Of a stretch of 64,000 bases of DNA, positions 45,297-54,356 are shown in pieces (the stretch's first letter is position 1; every line of letters begins with the position of its first letter). A model generated the notes under the pieces. It saw only the letters and a program-made list of their open reading frames with translations, was not told the origin of the DNA and made no database searches. The stretch covers positions 1-64,000 of the forward strand of contig JABJEI010000012.1 in the NCBI GenBank assembly GCA_018663245.1. The letters are read 5' to 3'. The translations under genes and the position numbers were made by a program. This stretch comes from a bacterium. GTDB taxonomy: Bacteria > Babelota > Babeliae > Babelales > JABJEI01.

Positions 45297-45382
45297 TTAA
45301 ATGAACGACTGAAAGACTGGATCCCCGTATTCACGAGGATGACCCAGGCTTCGCGTAAAGCTTCGCCGGGCAGGCAAGGGAG
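45297..45382 (-). repeat. GGATCC palindromic half-module, copy 2
   Basis: Inverse of 11160-11245, nearly identical over about 85 bases, with the CTGGATCCCCG end shared with the MITE-like elements. Confidence 0.8.
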
Positions 45383-45440
45383 GTGTTTATTTTTAGATGG
45401 TGACTATAGCCATTCTTCAGGTTTATCAGATTTTGCAAGT

Positions 45441-45514
45441 TGGCGTATAAAGAAAGTTTCTAAAAATCTTCATTATTAGCAGAACTGTTTGAAGCAACCT
45501 AAAAGCGTTAGCTT
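45441..45514 (-). repeat. 55-bp intergenic module, copy 2 (inverted)
   Basis: Inverse of 31152-31206 and 57611-57672, extended to include AAAAGCGTTAGCTTC, which also precedes the 57.6-kb copy. Confidence 0.8.
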
Positions 45515-45567
45515 CTGGTTGCAACGTTTTTTGCGTAAGGATTCCAAAGGTTTTCCTTTGGCACCCT

Positions 45568-45625
45568 TGTCCGCGAGGGGTTGGGTGAGCAACCCCTCGC
45601 AAAAAAATTAAGATATTGTTACAAG
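45568..45625 (-). repeat. GAGGGGTTG palindrome module, copy 2
   Basis: Inverse of 10862-10918; GCGAGGGGTTG (45573-45583) pairs with CAACCCCTCGC (45590-45600). Confidence 0.75.
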
Positions 45626-45652
45626 AAAAATTATTTGTAAGAAGGATAAAAA

Positions 45653-46990
45653 TTAAAGCTTGTTGTCTTGAACCAAGACACCCATGGCCTCTAATTCATC
45701 ACGCAAACGGTCAGCAAGCTCCCAATTTTTCTGAGCACGAGCCTCACGACGCGCGTCGATCAACTCCTGAACTTCGGGAGTAATTTCGGAAGTTTGCTCT
45801 CGTGGAGACTCGAGAGTAAGGCCAAGTATATTGCGCACAAACTGCGCAACACAAGCTCGCTCCTGATCATCATCTTGCAAGCGAGACAAATGCGAATGAA
45901 GCACTCCAAGTGCACCCGATGTATTAAGATCATCAGTTAAGAATTTGAGCATCTCCTGCACAACCACCGACTCCTCAACGTTATCACACACAGCACCAGA
46001 ATCTGTCTGCAATGCCAAGCACAAACGTCTGTAAGCCGTTGCAGTTGCTTCAAGGTCTTTCATAGTAAAATCAAGCGGTGCCTGATAATGATGCTTTAGG
46101 AAGAAGTACCTGACCACCATCGGATCGAATTTTTTAAAAAGCTCACGCAAAGTGAAAAAATTACCCAAAGATTTAGACATTTTTTCTTTATCAATACGCA
46201 CAAAAGCATTATGCATCCAGGTCTTTACAAACTGCACACCATCTAGAGCTTCAGACTGAGCTTTTTCGTTTTCGTGATGAGGGAAAATTAAGTCCATACC
46301 ACCACCATGAATGTCGATCTGGTTACCCAAAAACTTCTTAGCTAAAGCAGAGCACTCGATGTGCCAACCGGGACGCCCGTTGCCCCACGGACTTTGCCAA
46401 AAACCGCCTTCTTTTTCTGATTTCCAAAGCGCAAAATCAAGAGGATTACGTTTCTGCAGATTAACCTCAACACGAGCTCCGGCGATCAAGTCATCAAGAT
46501 TACGGCCAGAGAGTTGCCCGTAATCAGCAAAAGAATCGATTGAGAAGTAAACATTACCATCAACTTCGTAAGCTTTGCCCGAATCAATTAAACCCTGCAC
46601 AAAGGCGATAATTTCTGGAATATTGTCCGTAACTCGAGGTTCATGTTCTGGACTAATGCAATTTAAAAGCTGCATGTCTTCGTGGTACCAGTCGATGCAA
46701 CGCTGCGCTATTTCAAGGTATCGAAACTTATCACCAAACTCAGCCTGAGCCTTGTTGAGCAATTTATCATCAATATCGGTGAAGTTGCGGCAGTAGGTTA
46801 CCTTCTGCCCAAGAAATCCAAGCAATCGATATAGAATATCAAAGGTAACGTAACAACGGCCGTGCCCAAGGTGAGACAAATCGTAAGGTGTAATACCACA
46901 AACATACAACAGTACTTCACCTGATTTTATTGGACTGAGCTCTGTTTTTTTGCGGGTTTGTGTATTTGTTATCCACATCATTTTTTCCAT
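45653..46990 (-). CDS. cysS: Cysteinyl-tRNA synthetase
   Basis: Charges tRNA-Cys with cysteine. At 445 residues it is near the usual length. The class I HIGH motif is HLGHGR (40-45), the zinc-binding Cys31 lies in YVCGITPYDLSHLG, GXXDLxFPHHENEKAQSE carries further zinc ligands, and the KMSKS loop is EKMSKSLGNF. The C-terminal DALR-like helical domain ends in DRLRDELEAMGVLVQD. The start at 46990 follows GAGGGTAGG. Confidence 0.96.
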   Translation of the reverse strand: MEKMMWITNTQTRKKTELSPIKSGEVLLYVCGITPYDLSHLGHGRCYVTFDILYRLLGFLGQKVTYCRNFTDIDDKLLNKAQAEFGDKFRYLEIAQRCIDWYHEDMQLLNCISPEHEPRVTDNIPEIIAFVQGLIDSGKAYEVDGNVYFSIDSFADYGQLSGRNLDDLIAGARVEVNLQKRNPLDFALWKSEKEGGFWQSPWGNGRPGWHIECSALAKKFLGNQIDIHGGGMDLIFPHHENEKAQSEALDGVQFVKTWMHNAFVRIDKEKMSKSLGNFFTLRELFKKFDPMVVRYFFLKHHYQAPLDFTMKDLEATATAYRRLCLALQTDSGAVCDNVEESVVVQEMLKFLTDDLNTSGALGVLHSHLSRLQDDDQERACVAQFVRNILGLTLESPREQTSEITPEVQELIDARREARAQKNWELADRLRDELEAMGVLVQDNKL

Positions 46991-47144
46991 GCCTACCCTC
47001 GAATAGAGATTTAGCCGAACCAGAGCCGCACAGCCCTGGTCAATTCCATGTAAATTGCTATGCTAGTAAATCATATTATCATGCCCATACATGAATTAAA
47101 AACGGACTAAATATGCCGTATAAAACTCCCGGAGAGTCTCTTTT

Positions 47145-49628
47145 ATGCAGGACATAAAAAAACTACTATTGCTTGTACCTCTAATGCTATGCCAATACTC
47201 ATCAGCAAAAGATCATGACATCTCTGTAAAAGAGGCCGTCACAAGGCAAGCAACTACACAGCAATCAGATCATGTAGACAAAAAAGATGAGTATCAAACT
47301 CCTCCTGGCCTTACGCCACTATACATAAACAAAATCGAAATCGAAGGCACGACAAACGTATCGCACCTTGCAATACGCAACCGAATTCCTTACCGTACGG
47401 GCGACAAATTCGACCCTGCAAAAACACGCACTCTAATTAAAAATCTTTATAGTCTAGGTGACTTTAGCCAAATAAAAATAGTTGGCCAAGCTGTTGGTCA
47501 TGATAAAATCAACCTGATAGTAAAGCTAACTTCAGACAAAATTAAGGTCGAAAAGTTTGTTTACAAAGGCAACAAAAGCCTCACAGAGGCAACCATCAAC
47601 AAGAATCAACATTTTGATGGTATTAAGACAATCAGCGACAAAGAACTTAATCTACTTATACGTAAGCTGAAAAAAGAATATCGAGAGCTAAACTTCCATA
47701 ATCCAGAAATAACTGCGGCCATGGAAGTGAAAGACAACCGAGCAACGGTTACTTTTGACATTATCGAAGGCATACGCTCATACATTAAAAAGGTGCGCTT
47801 TACCGGCAATAAACACCTGACAAGCAAGCTTCTACGAGGCAAAATATTTACACGTGAAGACTGGATTCTTGGCTTCACTAACGGTGCAGGTTCATACAAA
47901 CCTGAAGCTGTAGAAATGGATCGACACATCATAGAGAATGTCTACCAAAGCAGTGGCTACATGAACGCACGCGTGACTGAAGCCAAAATTGATATTGATC
48001 CAAAAACAAAACAGATCAATGTCACATTCGACATCGATGAGGGCAATCGTTTTACCGTCAGTAAAATAAGCGCCCCTGGCAACGACCTCAAAAGTGAAGA
48101 AGAGCTTCTTAACCGTATACCAATTCATGTCGGCAACTATTACTCAAAAGAGGCCATCCGAGATGCGATGGAACGACTACGAATAGTCTGGGGCGAGTTT
48201 GGTTACATTTACGCCGACATAAATCCTATTGTTATTCCTAATCCAGAGACTAAAACCGTCAGCATCACTCTACAAAGTGAGCTTGGCCAAAAGATGCGCC
48301 TCAAAAGAATCAACATCAAGGGCAACAAAAAGACCCGCGACAAGGTTATACGCCGCAAGGTGACCATGTACGAGGGAGAAACTATCACAACGCAAAAAAT
48401 GGAGCGCTCCAAGGAACGTATTCACGCCCTAGGCTACTTTGACATGAATCAAGGTGTATCGTGGCGTATACGCAGGATTTCTGATGGTATGGCCGATCTT
48501 GACCTGAACCTCAAAGAGGTCAAAACAGGTAAGTTTAATATTTCTGCCGGTTTTGGTGGGTCACCAAAAGATATAACCTCAACCATAAAATCTCTGTACG
48601 TTAACGGAATGGTCGCCGAAAGTAACCTGTTTGGTTCAGGAATCAACGTCGCTGCAAACGGTGGCCTTGGTAAAGAACAACGACATCTTTCACTAAGCGT
48701 TTCCGATCCATGGCTCCTTGACCGCCCAATGAGCGGAACGGCAGAATTTTATCACCGTAATTCATCGTATGATGAAATTCATAGCACGACAAAACAACCG
48801 GATGAAAAACTAACCGGTCTAAATCTAAGTCTTGGCTACATCGCTCCATCACTCGGGTACACACAAGTAAACGGACAACTTTGTGTTGAGCGAATAGATT
48901 ATAAAGATGCTCCACTTTCATCACTTTCTGGAACAGACGCCATCTACAAAAGTCTTTATCAGACCTTGCTTGATCGCCGGTTCAAGAAAGGTGATACTCT
49001 AAGCCTGTCCGGCACACTAAGCCAGGATTTGCGCAACCATCCGATGCATCCAAGCCGTGGTTACCATTGGCATCTGACATCACGAATAGCATTGCCAGTC
49101 ACCAAAAACTCATTCAAGTTTGTAAAATGTGAAGGAATGGCAGTTTGGTATACACCACTGATTAATGAATATGACCTGATTTTTGCAATGCGCGCCTTTG
49201 GTGGTATTACAGTTCCATACTCTAACTCAAATTTACCCTACCGTGAGCTGTACCACATCGGCGGACCTGCAAGTGTGCGTGGCTACGTGTTTGGGCAAGT
49301 TGGTCCATCCGCATTTAACGATTCGCTAGGTGCAAAAAAAGCATTCTACATCAACAACGAACTACAGTTCAGAATAACCCAAGACATGAACATGCGTGGC
49401 GTTATCTTCTATGATGGTGGTGCCGGTTGGGATACTCCTGATGCATCTGTCTTGCCTGAAAGCGTATTAAAAAACAATCGCTTCAGCTATCGTCACTCAG
49501 TTGGATTTGGTATTCGCCTTGAACGACCAACACCGGTCAAAATTGATTGGGGCTTTAAGCTTAACCGCAACAAGAAACGTGGCGAAAAGGTAAGTGAAGT
49601 TAACTTCACGGCTCTAGGTACTTTCTAA
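47145..49628 (+). CDS. bamA: Outer-membrane protein assembly factor BamA
   Basis: BamA inserts beta-barrel proteins into the outer membrane. The 827-residue protein has a signal peptide (MQDIKKLLLLVPLMLCQYSS, then A), five POTRA domains (about 60-420, each starting near IEIEGT, VEKFVYKGN, IKKVRFTGNK, FTVSKISAPG and RLKRINIKGN) and the Omp85 barrel (about 460-827) with the VRGY motif in GPASVRGYVFGQVGP. The C-terminus ends in Phe. A GGAGAG ribosome site precedes it. A hairpin lies downstream. No bamB/D or skp genes are adjacent. Confidence 0.95.
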   Translation: MQDIKKLLLLVPLMLCQYSSAKDHDISVKEAVTRQATTQQSDHVDKKDEYQTPPGLTPLYINKIEIEGTTNVSHLAIRNRIPYRTGDKFDPAKTRTLIKNLYSLGDFSQIKIVGQAVGHDKINLIVKLTSDKIKVEKFVYKGNKSLTEATINKNQHFDGIKTISDKELNLLIRKLKKEYRELNFHNPEITAAMEVKDNRATVTFDIIEGIRSYIKKVRFTGNKHLTSKLLRGKIFTREDWILGFTNGAGSYKPEAVEMDRHIIENVYQSSGYMNARVTEAKIDIDPKTKQINVTFDIDEGNRFTVSKISAPGNDLKSEEELLNRIPIHVGNYYSKEAIRDAMERLRIVWGEFGYIYADINPIVIPNPETKTVSITLQSELGQKMRLKRINIKGNKKTRDKVIRRKVTMYEGETITTQKMERSKERIHALGYFDMNQGVSWRIRRISDGMADLDLNLKEVKTGKFNISAGFGGSPKDITSTIKSLYVNGMVAESNLFGSGINVAANGGLGKEQRHLSLSVSDPWLLDRPMSGTAEFYHRNSSYDEIHSTTKQPDEKLTGLNLSLGYIAPSLGYTQVNGQLCVERIDYKDAPLSSLSGTDAIYKSLYQTLLDRRFKKGDTLSLSGTLSQDLRNHPMHPSRGYHWHLTSRIALPVTKNSFKFVKCEGMAVWYTPLINEYDLIFAMRAFGGITVPYSNSNLPYRELYHIGGPASVRGYVFGQVGPSAFNDSLGAKKAFYINNELQFRITQDMNMRGVIFYDGGAGWDTPDASVLPESVLKNNRFSYRHSVGFGIRLERPTPVKIDWGFKLNRNKKRGEKVSEVNFTALGTF

Positions 49629-49653
49629 TACTTGAATTTTTTGCGATCCGTAC

Positions 49654-49687
49654 GCCGAAACAGGGGAGTTGCTTCCCTTGTCTCGGC
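49654..49687 (+). terminator. Hairpin downstream of bamA
   Basis: GCCGAAACAGGGGAG pairs with TTCCCTTGTCTCGGC (about 13 pairs with mismatch, 4-base loop). There is no T run, so its terminator role is uncertain. Confidence 0.5.
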
Positions 49688-49776
49688 GCCGTTTCAGCAA
49701 AGACGAATTAGCCAAGTAAGGCCCTATCAAGTACTACCTCCCAATCTAAATAACCCTCCCATCTTGCCTATTGCCT

Positions 49777-49810
49777 CTGCATGCCCTTCGTAGCTTTAGC
49801 GAAGTAGGGT
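49777..49810 (+). repeat. TTCGTAGC module
   Basis: CTGCATGCCCTTCGTAGCTT, then TAGCGAAGTAGGGT. It joins the left end of MITE-like copy 2 with no gap, as the TTCGTAGC module at 31221 joins a diverged GGATCC palindrome. Confidence 0.8.
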
Positions 49811-49969
49811 CATCCCCGGCTTTGAACGGGGATCCAGTCTTTCAGTAGCTCATTTTATAAATTGGGTTATGTAGACGTTTTGATGATTTTATTTTGTAGA
49901 TTAACTATGCAATCCTATTTTACGGATGTTATTTCTAGTTCTGGATCCCCGTTCAAAGCCGGGGATGAC
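49809..49969 (+). mobile_element. MITE-like element, copy 2 (161 bp)
   Basis: 29-bp inverted ends, GTCATCCCCGGC...GGATCCAG (49809-49837) and its complement (49941-49969), perfect to each other by eye. Interior motifs CTTTCAGTAGCTCATTT next to the left end and GGATGTTATTTCTAGT next to the right end match copy 1 at 22499-22664 in inverse orientation. It is non-coding and needs a transposase supplied elsewhere. Confidence 0.78.
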
Positions 49970-50074
49970 AAGGAAAAAAAGCTTTATAAGTTACAGGCTA
50001 AAGTGGATACAACTCTATACTAAATGATCACCTCCCTGGTAGCATAATTTTGTTACCAGGAGGATTCAAAAATA

Positions 50075-50362
50075 ATGAAGCGCACTCAAAGAAGCCTGTC
50101 ATTTATGGTAATTTTTGTTGCTGCCCAAATCTTTTTTATTTTTTTCCATCTTTTTTATCAAAGCATAAAAATAAAAGGTAACTACAAAAATCAGCGCTTA
50201 ACTGAGCAGCTAAAACAGCTCCATTTAAATATTGACCAACTACAACAAAAACTAGCCGCCCACAAAGATCTAAAAAAAGTAAAAGGCTATGCAACAAATA
50301 AATTAAAGATGAAGTCACTAAAAGTTGGCGACATGTCCAAGGTTCCTGACAATGCAGGCTAG
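50075..50362 (+). CDS. FtsL-like bitopic cell-division protein
   Basis: A 95-residue protein with a short N-terminal tail, one transmembrane helix (about 9-32) and a coiled-coil segment (35-75, LTEQLKQLHLNIDQLQQKLA), the layout of FtsL, which supports division septum assembly. It lies directly before an FtsI-like gene, overlapping its start by 11 bases, as ftsL usually does. Sequence identity to FtsL cannot be judged by eye, so the name rests on layout and position. The ribosome site is AGGAGGA. Confidence 0.7.
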   Translation: MKRTQRSLSFMVIFVAAQIFFIFFHLFYQSIKIKGNYKNQRLTEQLKQLHLNIDQLQQKLAAHKDLKKVKGYATNKLKMKSLKVGDMSKVPDNAG

Positions 50363-52019
50363 ACAGTACAAAATTCGCTCAGCCTTGCTCTTTGTTGGAT
50401 TATTTTTAGTATACGCCAGCCTAACATTACGGCTTGTTCACCTGCACACCTACGGCCGCAAGCGACTTCTAGACTATGCCGACAGTCAGTACAACGTCAC
50501 GCTCACAACATACCCCGAACGTGCGCACATTCTTGACCGCAACAGACATCGACTAGTAACCAACAAAAAAAGCTCTACTGCATTCATCATCCCCTCCAAA
50601 ATTGAACAGCCAGACAAGCTCAACTTGATACTAAAAAAACATTTTCCTGTTGCGTACAAACGGTTACAAAAAGCCAACAAAAAATCATGCCACTTCATTT
50701 ATGTTGCTAGACGATTAACAAGCCAACAGCTAAACATTCTCGAACAAGCACAATGCCCGGACATTCATTATCTGCAAGAACCAAGTCGCTTTTGCCACCA
50801 TCCATCAGCCGGCTCCATTGTCGGGTTGGTAGACATCGACGGCAAAGGTGTGTGCGGAATTGAGTGGGCGCGTAACAAGCAGCTTGCCGGAAGCCCAACA
50901 ACAAAGATCTTGCAAAAAGATGCACGTTCCCGCAATTACTACTTTAAAGAACTTGAGAGCATCGAGGGCAAAGCACCTGACCCTGTCTACCTAACCATAG
51001 ACAGCCAAGTACAATTTTTGGTTCAAGAAGAGCTAGAAGCAGCAGCAAGTAAGTGGAAAGCTGAATTGGCTATGGCCGTTGTTATGGATCCAAAAACCGG
51101 CGAAATCATTGCCATGGCCCAAAACCCAACCTTTGACCCAAACAATACACGAACCTTGAATATCGGACAGACCAAGCATACCGTTATCAGCGACGCCTAC
51201 GAACTAGGCTCTGTTGTTAAAATATTTGTCGCATTAGCCGCGCTTGAAGAAGAACTTGTAACCCCTGATGAACCAATAAACTGTCAATTTACTGAGGAAG
51301 GACGAGTTCACGGCCGCCCCGTAAATACCTGGCGAGCTGATGGGATTATTCCTTTTTCAGAAGTTATTCAGGCCTCCAACAACATTGGAACCGTTATCGT
51401 TGCATTCCGTTTAGGAAAACATCTTTACGATCATTACAAGCGACTTGGATTCTCACAACCAACCGGCATAGAGCTTCCCGGTCAACAGGTAGGGTTTGTC
51501 ACAGCACCCGAACGCTGGTCTAAGCAATCGTTGGTGTCATTAGCCTTTGGATATGAAATTAGATCGTCACTACTGCAACTTGCACGGGCATTCTCACTTT
51601 TCATCAACGGTGGCAAGTTGATTAAGCCACACGTAATTCAAAATGACAGTCTGATGATGAGCAACCTTGCACAGCCACAGCTGTACAGTAATCGCGCTTT
51701 ACAACAGATGCGACAAATTTTGCGGCAAACAATCGAGTCTGGAACAGCTCGTAGGGGAAGAATAACCGGATACACAGTCATGGGTAAAACGGGAACGGCA
51801 AATCTTGTGGTTAACAAAAAGTACAGTCAAGAGCATAACATCTACACATTCACAGGAAGCATTGAACAAGGTGATTATGCCAGAGTAATTGTAGTAAGTA
51901 TAAAGAATATTGTTGACAACAAAGAACATCTTTTTGCATCAACAGTAGCGGTGCCACTGTTCAGATCCATCGCCGAAAAATTAGTTGTTCATGATCGAAT
52001 AGTTTCTCACAAGGCATAA
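50352..52019 (+). CDS. Penicillin-binding protein, FtsI/PBP2-type transpeptidase
   Basis: A 555-residue class B transpeptidase that cross-links peptidoglycan. The start at 50352 (MQARQYKIRS) is chosen over one nine codons upstream; it follows AAGG and overlaps the ftsL-like stop. One N-terminal membrane anchor (about 10-30), a dimerisation/pedestal domain (ILDRNRHRLVTNK), then the transpeptidase core: Ser287-VVK (catalytic Ser with Lys290), SNN (342-344) and KTG (479-481) in MGKTGTAN. The position after the ftsL-like gene suggests a septal FtsI role; rod-type PBP2 is the alternative. Confidence 0.9.
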   Translation: MQARQYKIRSALLFVGLFLVYASLTLRLVHLHTYGRKRLLDYADSQYNVTLTTYPERAHILDRNRHRLVTNKKSSTAFIIPSKIEQPDKLNLILKKHFPVAYKRLQKANKKSCHFIYVARRLTSQQLNILEQAQCPDIHYLQEPSRFCHHPSAGSIVGLVDIDGKGVCGIEWARNKQLAGSPTTKILQKDARSRNYYFKELESIEGKAPDPVYLTIDSQVQFLVQEELEAAASKWKAELAMAVVMDPKTGEIIAMAQNPTFDPNNTRTLNIGQTKHTVISDAYELGSVVKIFVALAALEEELVTPDEPINCQFTEEGRVHGRPVNTWRADGIIPFSEVIQASNNIGTVIVAFRLGKHLYDHYKRLGFSQPTGIELPGQQVGFVTAPERWSKQSLVSLAFGYEIRSSLLQLARAFSLFINGGKLIKPHVIQNDSLMMSNLAQPQLYSNRALQQMRQILRQTIESGTARRGRITGYTVMGKTGTANLVVNKKYSQEHNIYTFTGSIEQGDYARVIVVSIKNIVDNKEHLFASTVAVPLFRSIAEKLVVHDRIVSHKA

Positions 52020-52022
52020 AAA

Positions 52023-52052
52023 AAAGGGCGACCCCAACGGGATCGCCCTTTA
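52023..52052. terminator. Bidirectional intrinsic terminator
   Basis: AAAGGGCGA (52023-52031) pairs with TCGCCCTTT (52043-52051), with T and A runs at both ends, between the FtsI-like gene and the convergent 52076 gene. Confidence 0.85.
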
Positions 52053-52075
52053 AACGTGTAATTCAGCGAACTGAA

Positions 52076-52585
52076 TTATGCAAGTTTTTTATGGCTGTCG
52101 TGTCGCTTGAAAATCTTGCCGAAAGGCTTAGCTACTGTTTTAGCAGCTGATTTTGTTGCTTTCCATGCACTTTTAGCAACGTTGCCGATACCAGAGTAAG
52201 CACCGAAACGGTAACCAACGTAACCGATTCCAGCAGCTGCAGCAGTTACGCCAACAGTTGTTAGAGGGTTTTCTTTTGCCCATGAGTAACCATCTTTAGC
52301 GCCATTCCATGACCAGTTTGCTACAGACTTGGTTGTATCCCAAGACTTAACAGCAACTTTTTTACCAGCGCCATAAACGGAAGTAGTAACTTTTTTACCA
52401 GCGCCATATACGGAAGAACCGACATACTTAACAGCACCAGTAGTAGCATTAGCACTTGTGGCAACAGCTTTGTAAACAGCGTTATCTTCGCTGTAACCAA
52501 CTTTAGGACTATCAACAACAGCACCACTATTAGAAATGGCACCTGCCATGACTGCTAGAAGCAGACCAACTTTAATTTTTTGCAT
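52076..52585 (-). CDS. Secreted Lys/Gly-rich repeat protein (169 aa)
   Basis: Not recognised. The start at 52585 (MQKIKVGLLLAVMAGAISNS) has AAAGGA nine bases upstream; the frame is open 35 codons further. After the signal peptide there is a tandem unit YGAGKKVTTSVYGAGKKV, then a Gly/Ala-rich hydrophobic stretch (TTVGVTAAAAGIGYVGYRFG) that may insert in a membrane, and a basic C-terminus (TKSAAKTVAKPFGKIFKRHD). It resembles small exported surface or pore-like proteins, but this is a guess. Confidence 0.75.
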   Translation of the reverse strand: MQKIKVGLLLAVMAGAISNSGAVVDSPKVGYSEDNAVYKAVATSANATTGAVKYVGSSVYGAGKKVTTSVYGAGKKVAVKSWDTTKSVANWSWNGAKDGYSWAKENPLTTVGVTAAAAGIGYVGYRFGAYSGIGNVAKSAWKATKSAAKTVAKPFGKIFKRHDSHKKLA

Positions 52586-52850
52586 AACGTAAGATTCCTT
52601 TCTATACGTTGCTTGAACATAAATAATCAAAAAACCAGTGATTTCAAATCTAGATACATTGCAAGGTGTAATTATCTTAAAAGACGACATTACACGCTAA
52701 CAGTGCAAAAACAGAATACATGAACTAAAAGAAAACTGCAAATGCAACTGATGCTTTTTGAAGAACAGTAGATCTTTTCTATGGGTACAATAATGTGTTA
52801 CAACAATGGTCGACGTGTGTCACATGCTACCAAAGGTCAAGGATATATTG

Positions 52851-54260
52851 ATGAGGCAACAACAGATATTGTTTTGTTTAGCGCTAATTACCCTTACCAT
52901 GCCTATGCATGCGAGACGCTTAACATCGCTCAGCCAATCGTTTTTGTTTACACGGCCAGCTTACGACAATCTAGGCGCCAGAGAAGCTTTATGGGACCAA
53001 GCTAGCTACGGGGCCCAAGAAACCTGTCTGAATGGCATACAAGCAAGTGCATTTGCAACCCAAAGCATTAGTTCATCGCAAGATGGCCAATACTTCATGT
53101 TTGATAAAAAGAATAAGCTGATTGTCGGTGGTAGCGATCACGCAGATCGTGATGTACTATTAACATGGCTTGATAGCAGCAGTACCGAAACTGGCTTTAG
53201 AGAATTTATCGAGATCAAGCCCAAAACAAAGCAGTACGGAGCAATGCTCCAGCTACACCACTGCCTTGGCCAGCACACCTCGTTTAAACTGTTTAAGCGT
53301 CTATGGTTAGAAATGAGCGCACCATTCACCATTACAAAAAACGATTTACAGCTAACAGCCTCACAAACGCTTACCGACCTATTCAATCGCGCAGACTTAA
53401 CAGCAGCTAAGCTAAGCCCTACAGAACGATCAAAGACAAACATTGCCGAAGTTATCGTACAGCTCGGCACGTCATTCATAAATAACGATAATTTTTTGTT
53501 GTCAACTCGCACTGGAGTTGGAATACCGACTGCAGGCAGCCCCGACTCAACCTACACCTTCAACCCTGTTATGGGACCAAACGGTCACTTTTCTCTAATA
53601 TCAAACATCAACGCACAGCTACCACTAACCAAAGATGACGCCAATGGCTTTGTTGGAATAGTAGGTGCGGTGCAACAGCGATATTACTTGCCCAACAAGC
53701 AGTACCGCGTTCTTGACCTTGACGAGAAACCATGGAGTCGATACCTACAGTTCCGTAAAGAAGGCGAAACTGCGACCGTACCGGGAGTTAAAATACTCAA
53801 TCAGTACGTAACAGTCGACCCATACAATCACATCGACCTGTATGCAGGGATGCGCTTTAAGCGTGGCGGAGCTCAAATGGACCTTGGTTATAATTTGTGG
53901 GTTCACCCAACCGAGCAGATTACGCTAGCCAAAGACGGTAACGATACTTTCACACCCGACTTCACCCTGTACGGAATAGCAGGCTCAACCAGTGCTAAAT
54001 CTGCTAGTGCTAGTACTATCAAAACACTGGCAATCGATGACACCGGCGGCTTCATCGTACTCAAAGAAGCCGACATTGACTTGGCCTCAGGGGCATCTCA
54101 GGGTACATCGCTTCACCGTATCAGCGCTTCAATTGGCGCAAAGGGCAAACATAAAGATACAGCCGGATTTGGCATGATATCTATTTTTTATGAAGCACCG
54201 TACAACTGGGCAAATTTCCATCAATGGGGAGCGTGGTTCAAAATGGGTGTAACTTGGTAA
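52851..54260 (+). CDS. Outer-membrane beta-barrel protein (porin-like)
   Basis: A 469-residue protein starting at 52851 (MRQQQILFCLALITLTMPMH) after AAGGATA; the signal peptide ends ARR or nearby. The rest alternates beta segments with charged loops, and the last residues (WGAWFKMGVTW) end in an aromatic residue after alternating hydrophobics, the usual barrel-insertion signal recognised by BamA. No particular porin family is recognised. The divergent 52076 gene lies upstream. Confidence 0.8.
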   Translation: MRQQQILFCLALITLTMPMHARRLTSLSQSFLFTRPAYDNLGAREALWDQASYGAQETCLNGIQASAFATQSISSSQDGQYFMFDKKNKLIVGGSDHADRDVLLTWLDSSSTETGFREFIEIKPKTKQYGAMLQLHHCLGQHTSFKLFKRLWLEMSAPFTITKNDLQLTASQTLTDLFNRADLTAAKLSPTERSKTNIAEVIVQLGTSFINNDNFLLSTRTGVGIPTAGSPDSTYTFNPVMGPNGHFSLISNINAQLPLTKDDANGFVGIVGAVQQRYYLPNKQYRVLDLDEKPWSRYLQFRKEGETATVPGVKILNQYVTVDPYNHIDLYAGMRFKRGGAQMDLGYNLWVHPTEQITLAKDGNDTFTPDFTLYGIAGSTSAKSASASTIKTLAIDDTGGFIVLKEADIDLASGASQGTSLHRISASIGAKGKHKDTAGFGMISIFYEAPYNWANFHQWGAWFKMGVTW

Positions 54261-54356
54261 AAAGATATGATAACTAAACTTTTTTAGCCTAAAACCACAA
54301 AGAAAGGGCACAATGACATAGGGGGAATCAAAGCTTAAACAGGGGACAGATTCGTG

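Larger units (their letters stand above)
44998..45652. other. 655-base intergenic region made of repeat modules
   Basis: No coding frame was found. It contains a hairpin TTTTGCCATCCT/AGGATGGCAAAA (45024-45059) that may terminate the 44602 gene, diverged TTCGTAGC-like stretches (45110-45260), the GGATCC half-module (45297-45382), the 55-bp module (45441-45514) and the GAGGGGTTG palindrome (45568-45625), in order inverse to their order at 10.8-11.2 kb for the shared pieces. Confidence 0.7.
49629..50074. other. 446-base gap with hairpin and repeats
   Basis: Contains the hairpin after bamA (49654-49687), the TTCGTAGC module (49777-49810) running straight into the MITE-like element (49809-49969), then an AT-rich stretch with the ribosome site of the ftsL-like gene. 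No coding frame was found. Confidence 0.7.
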
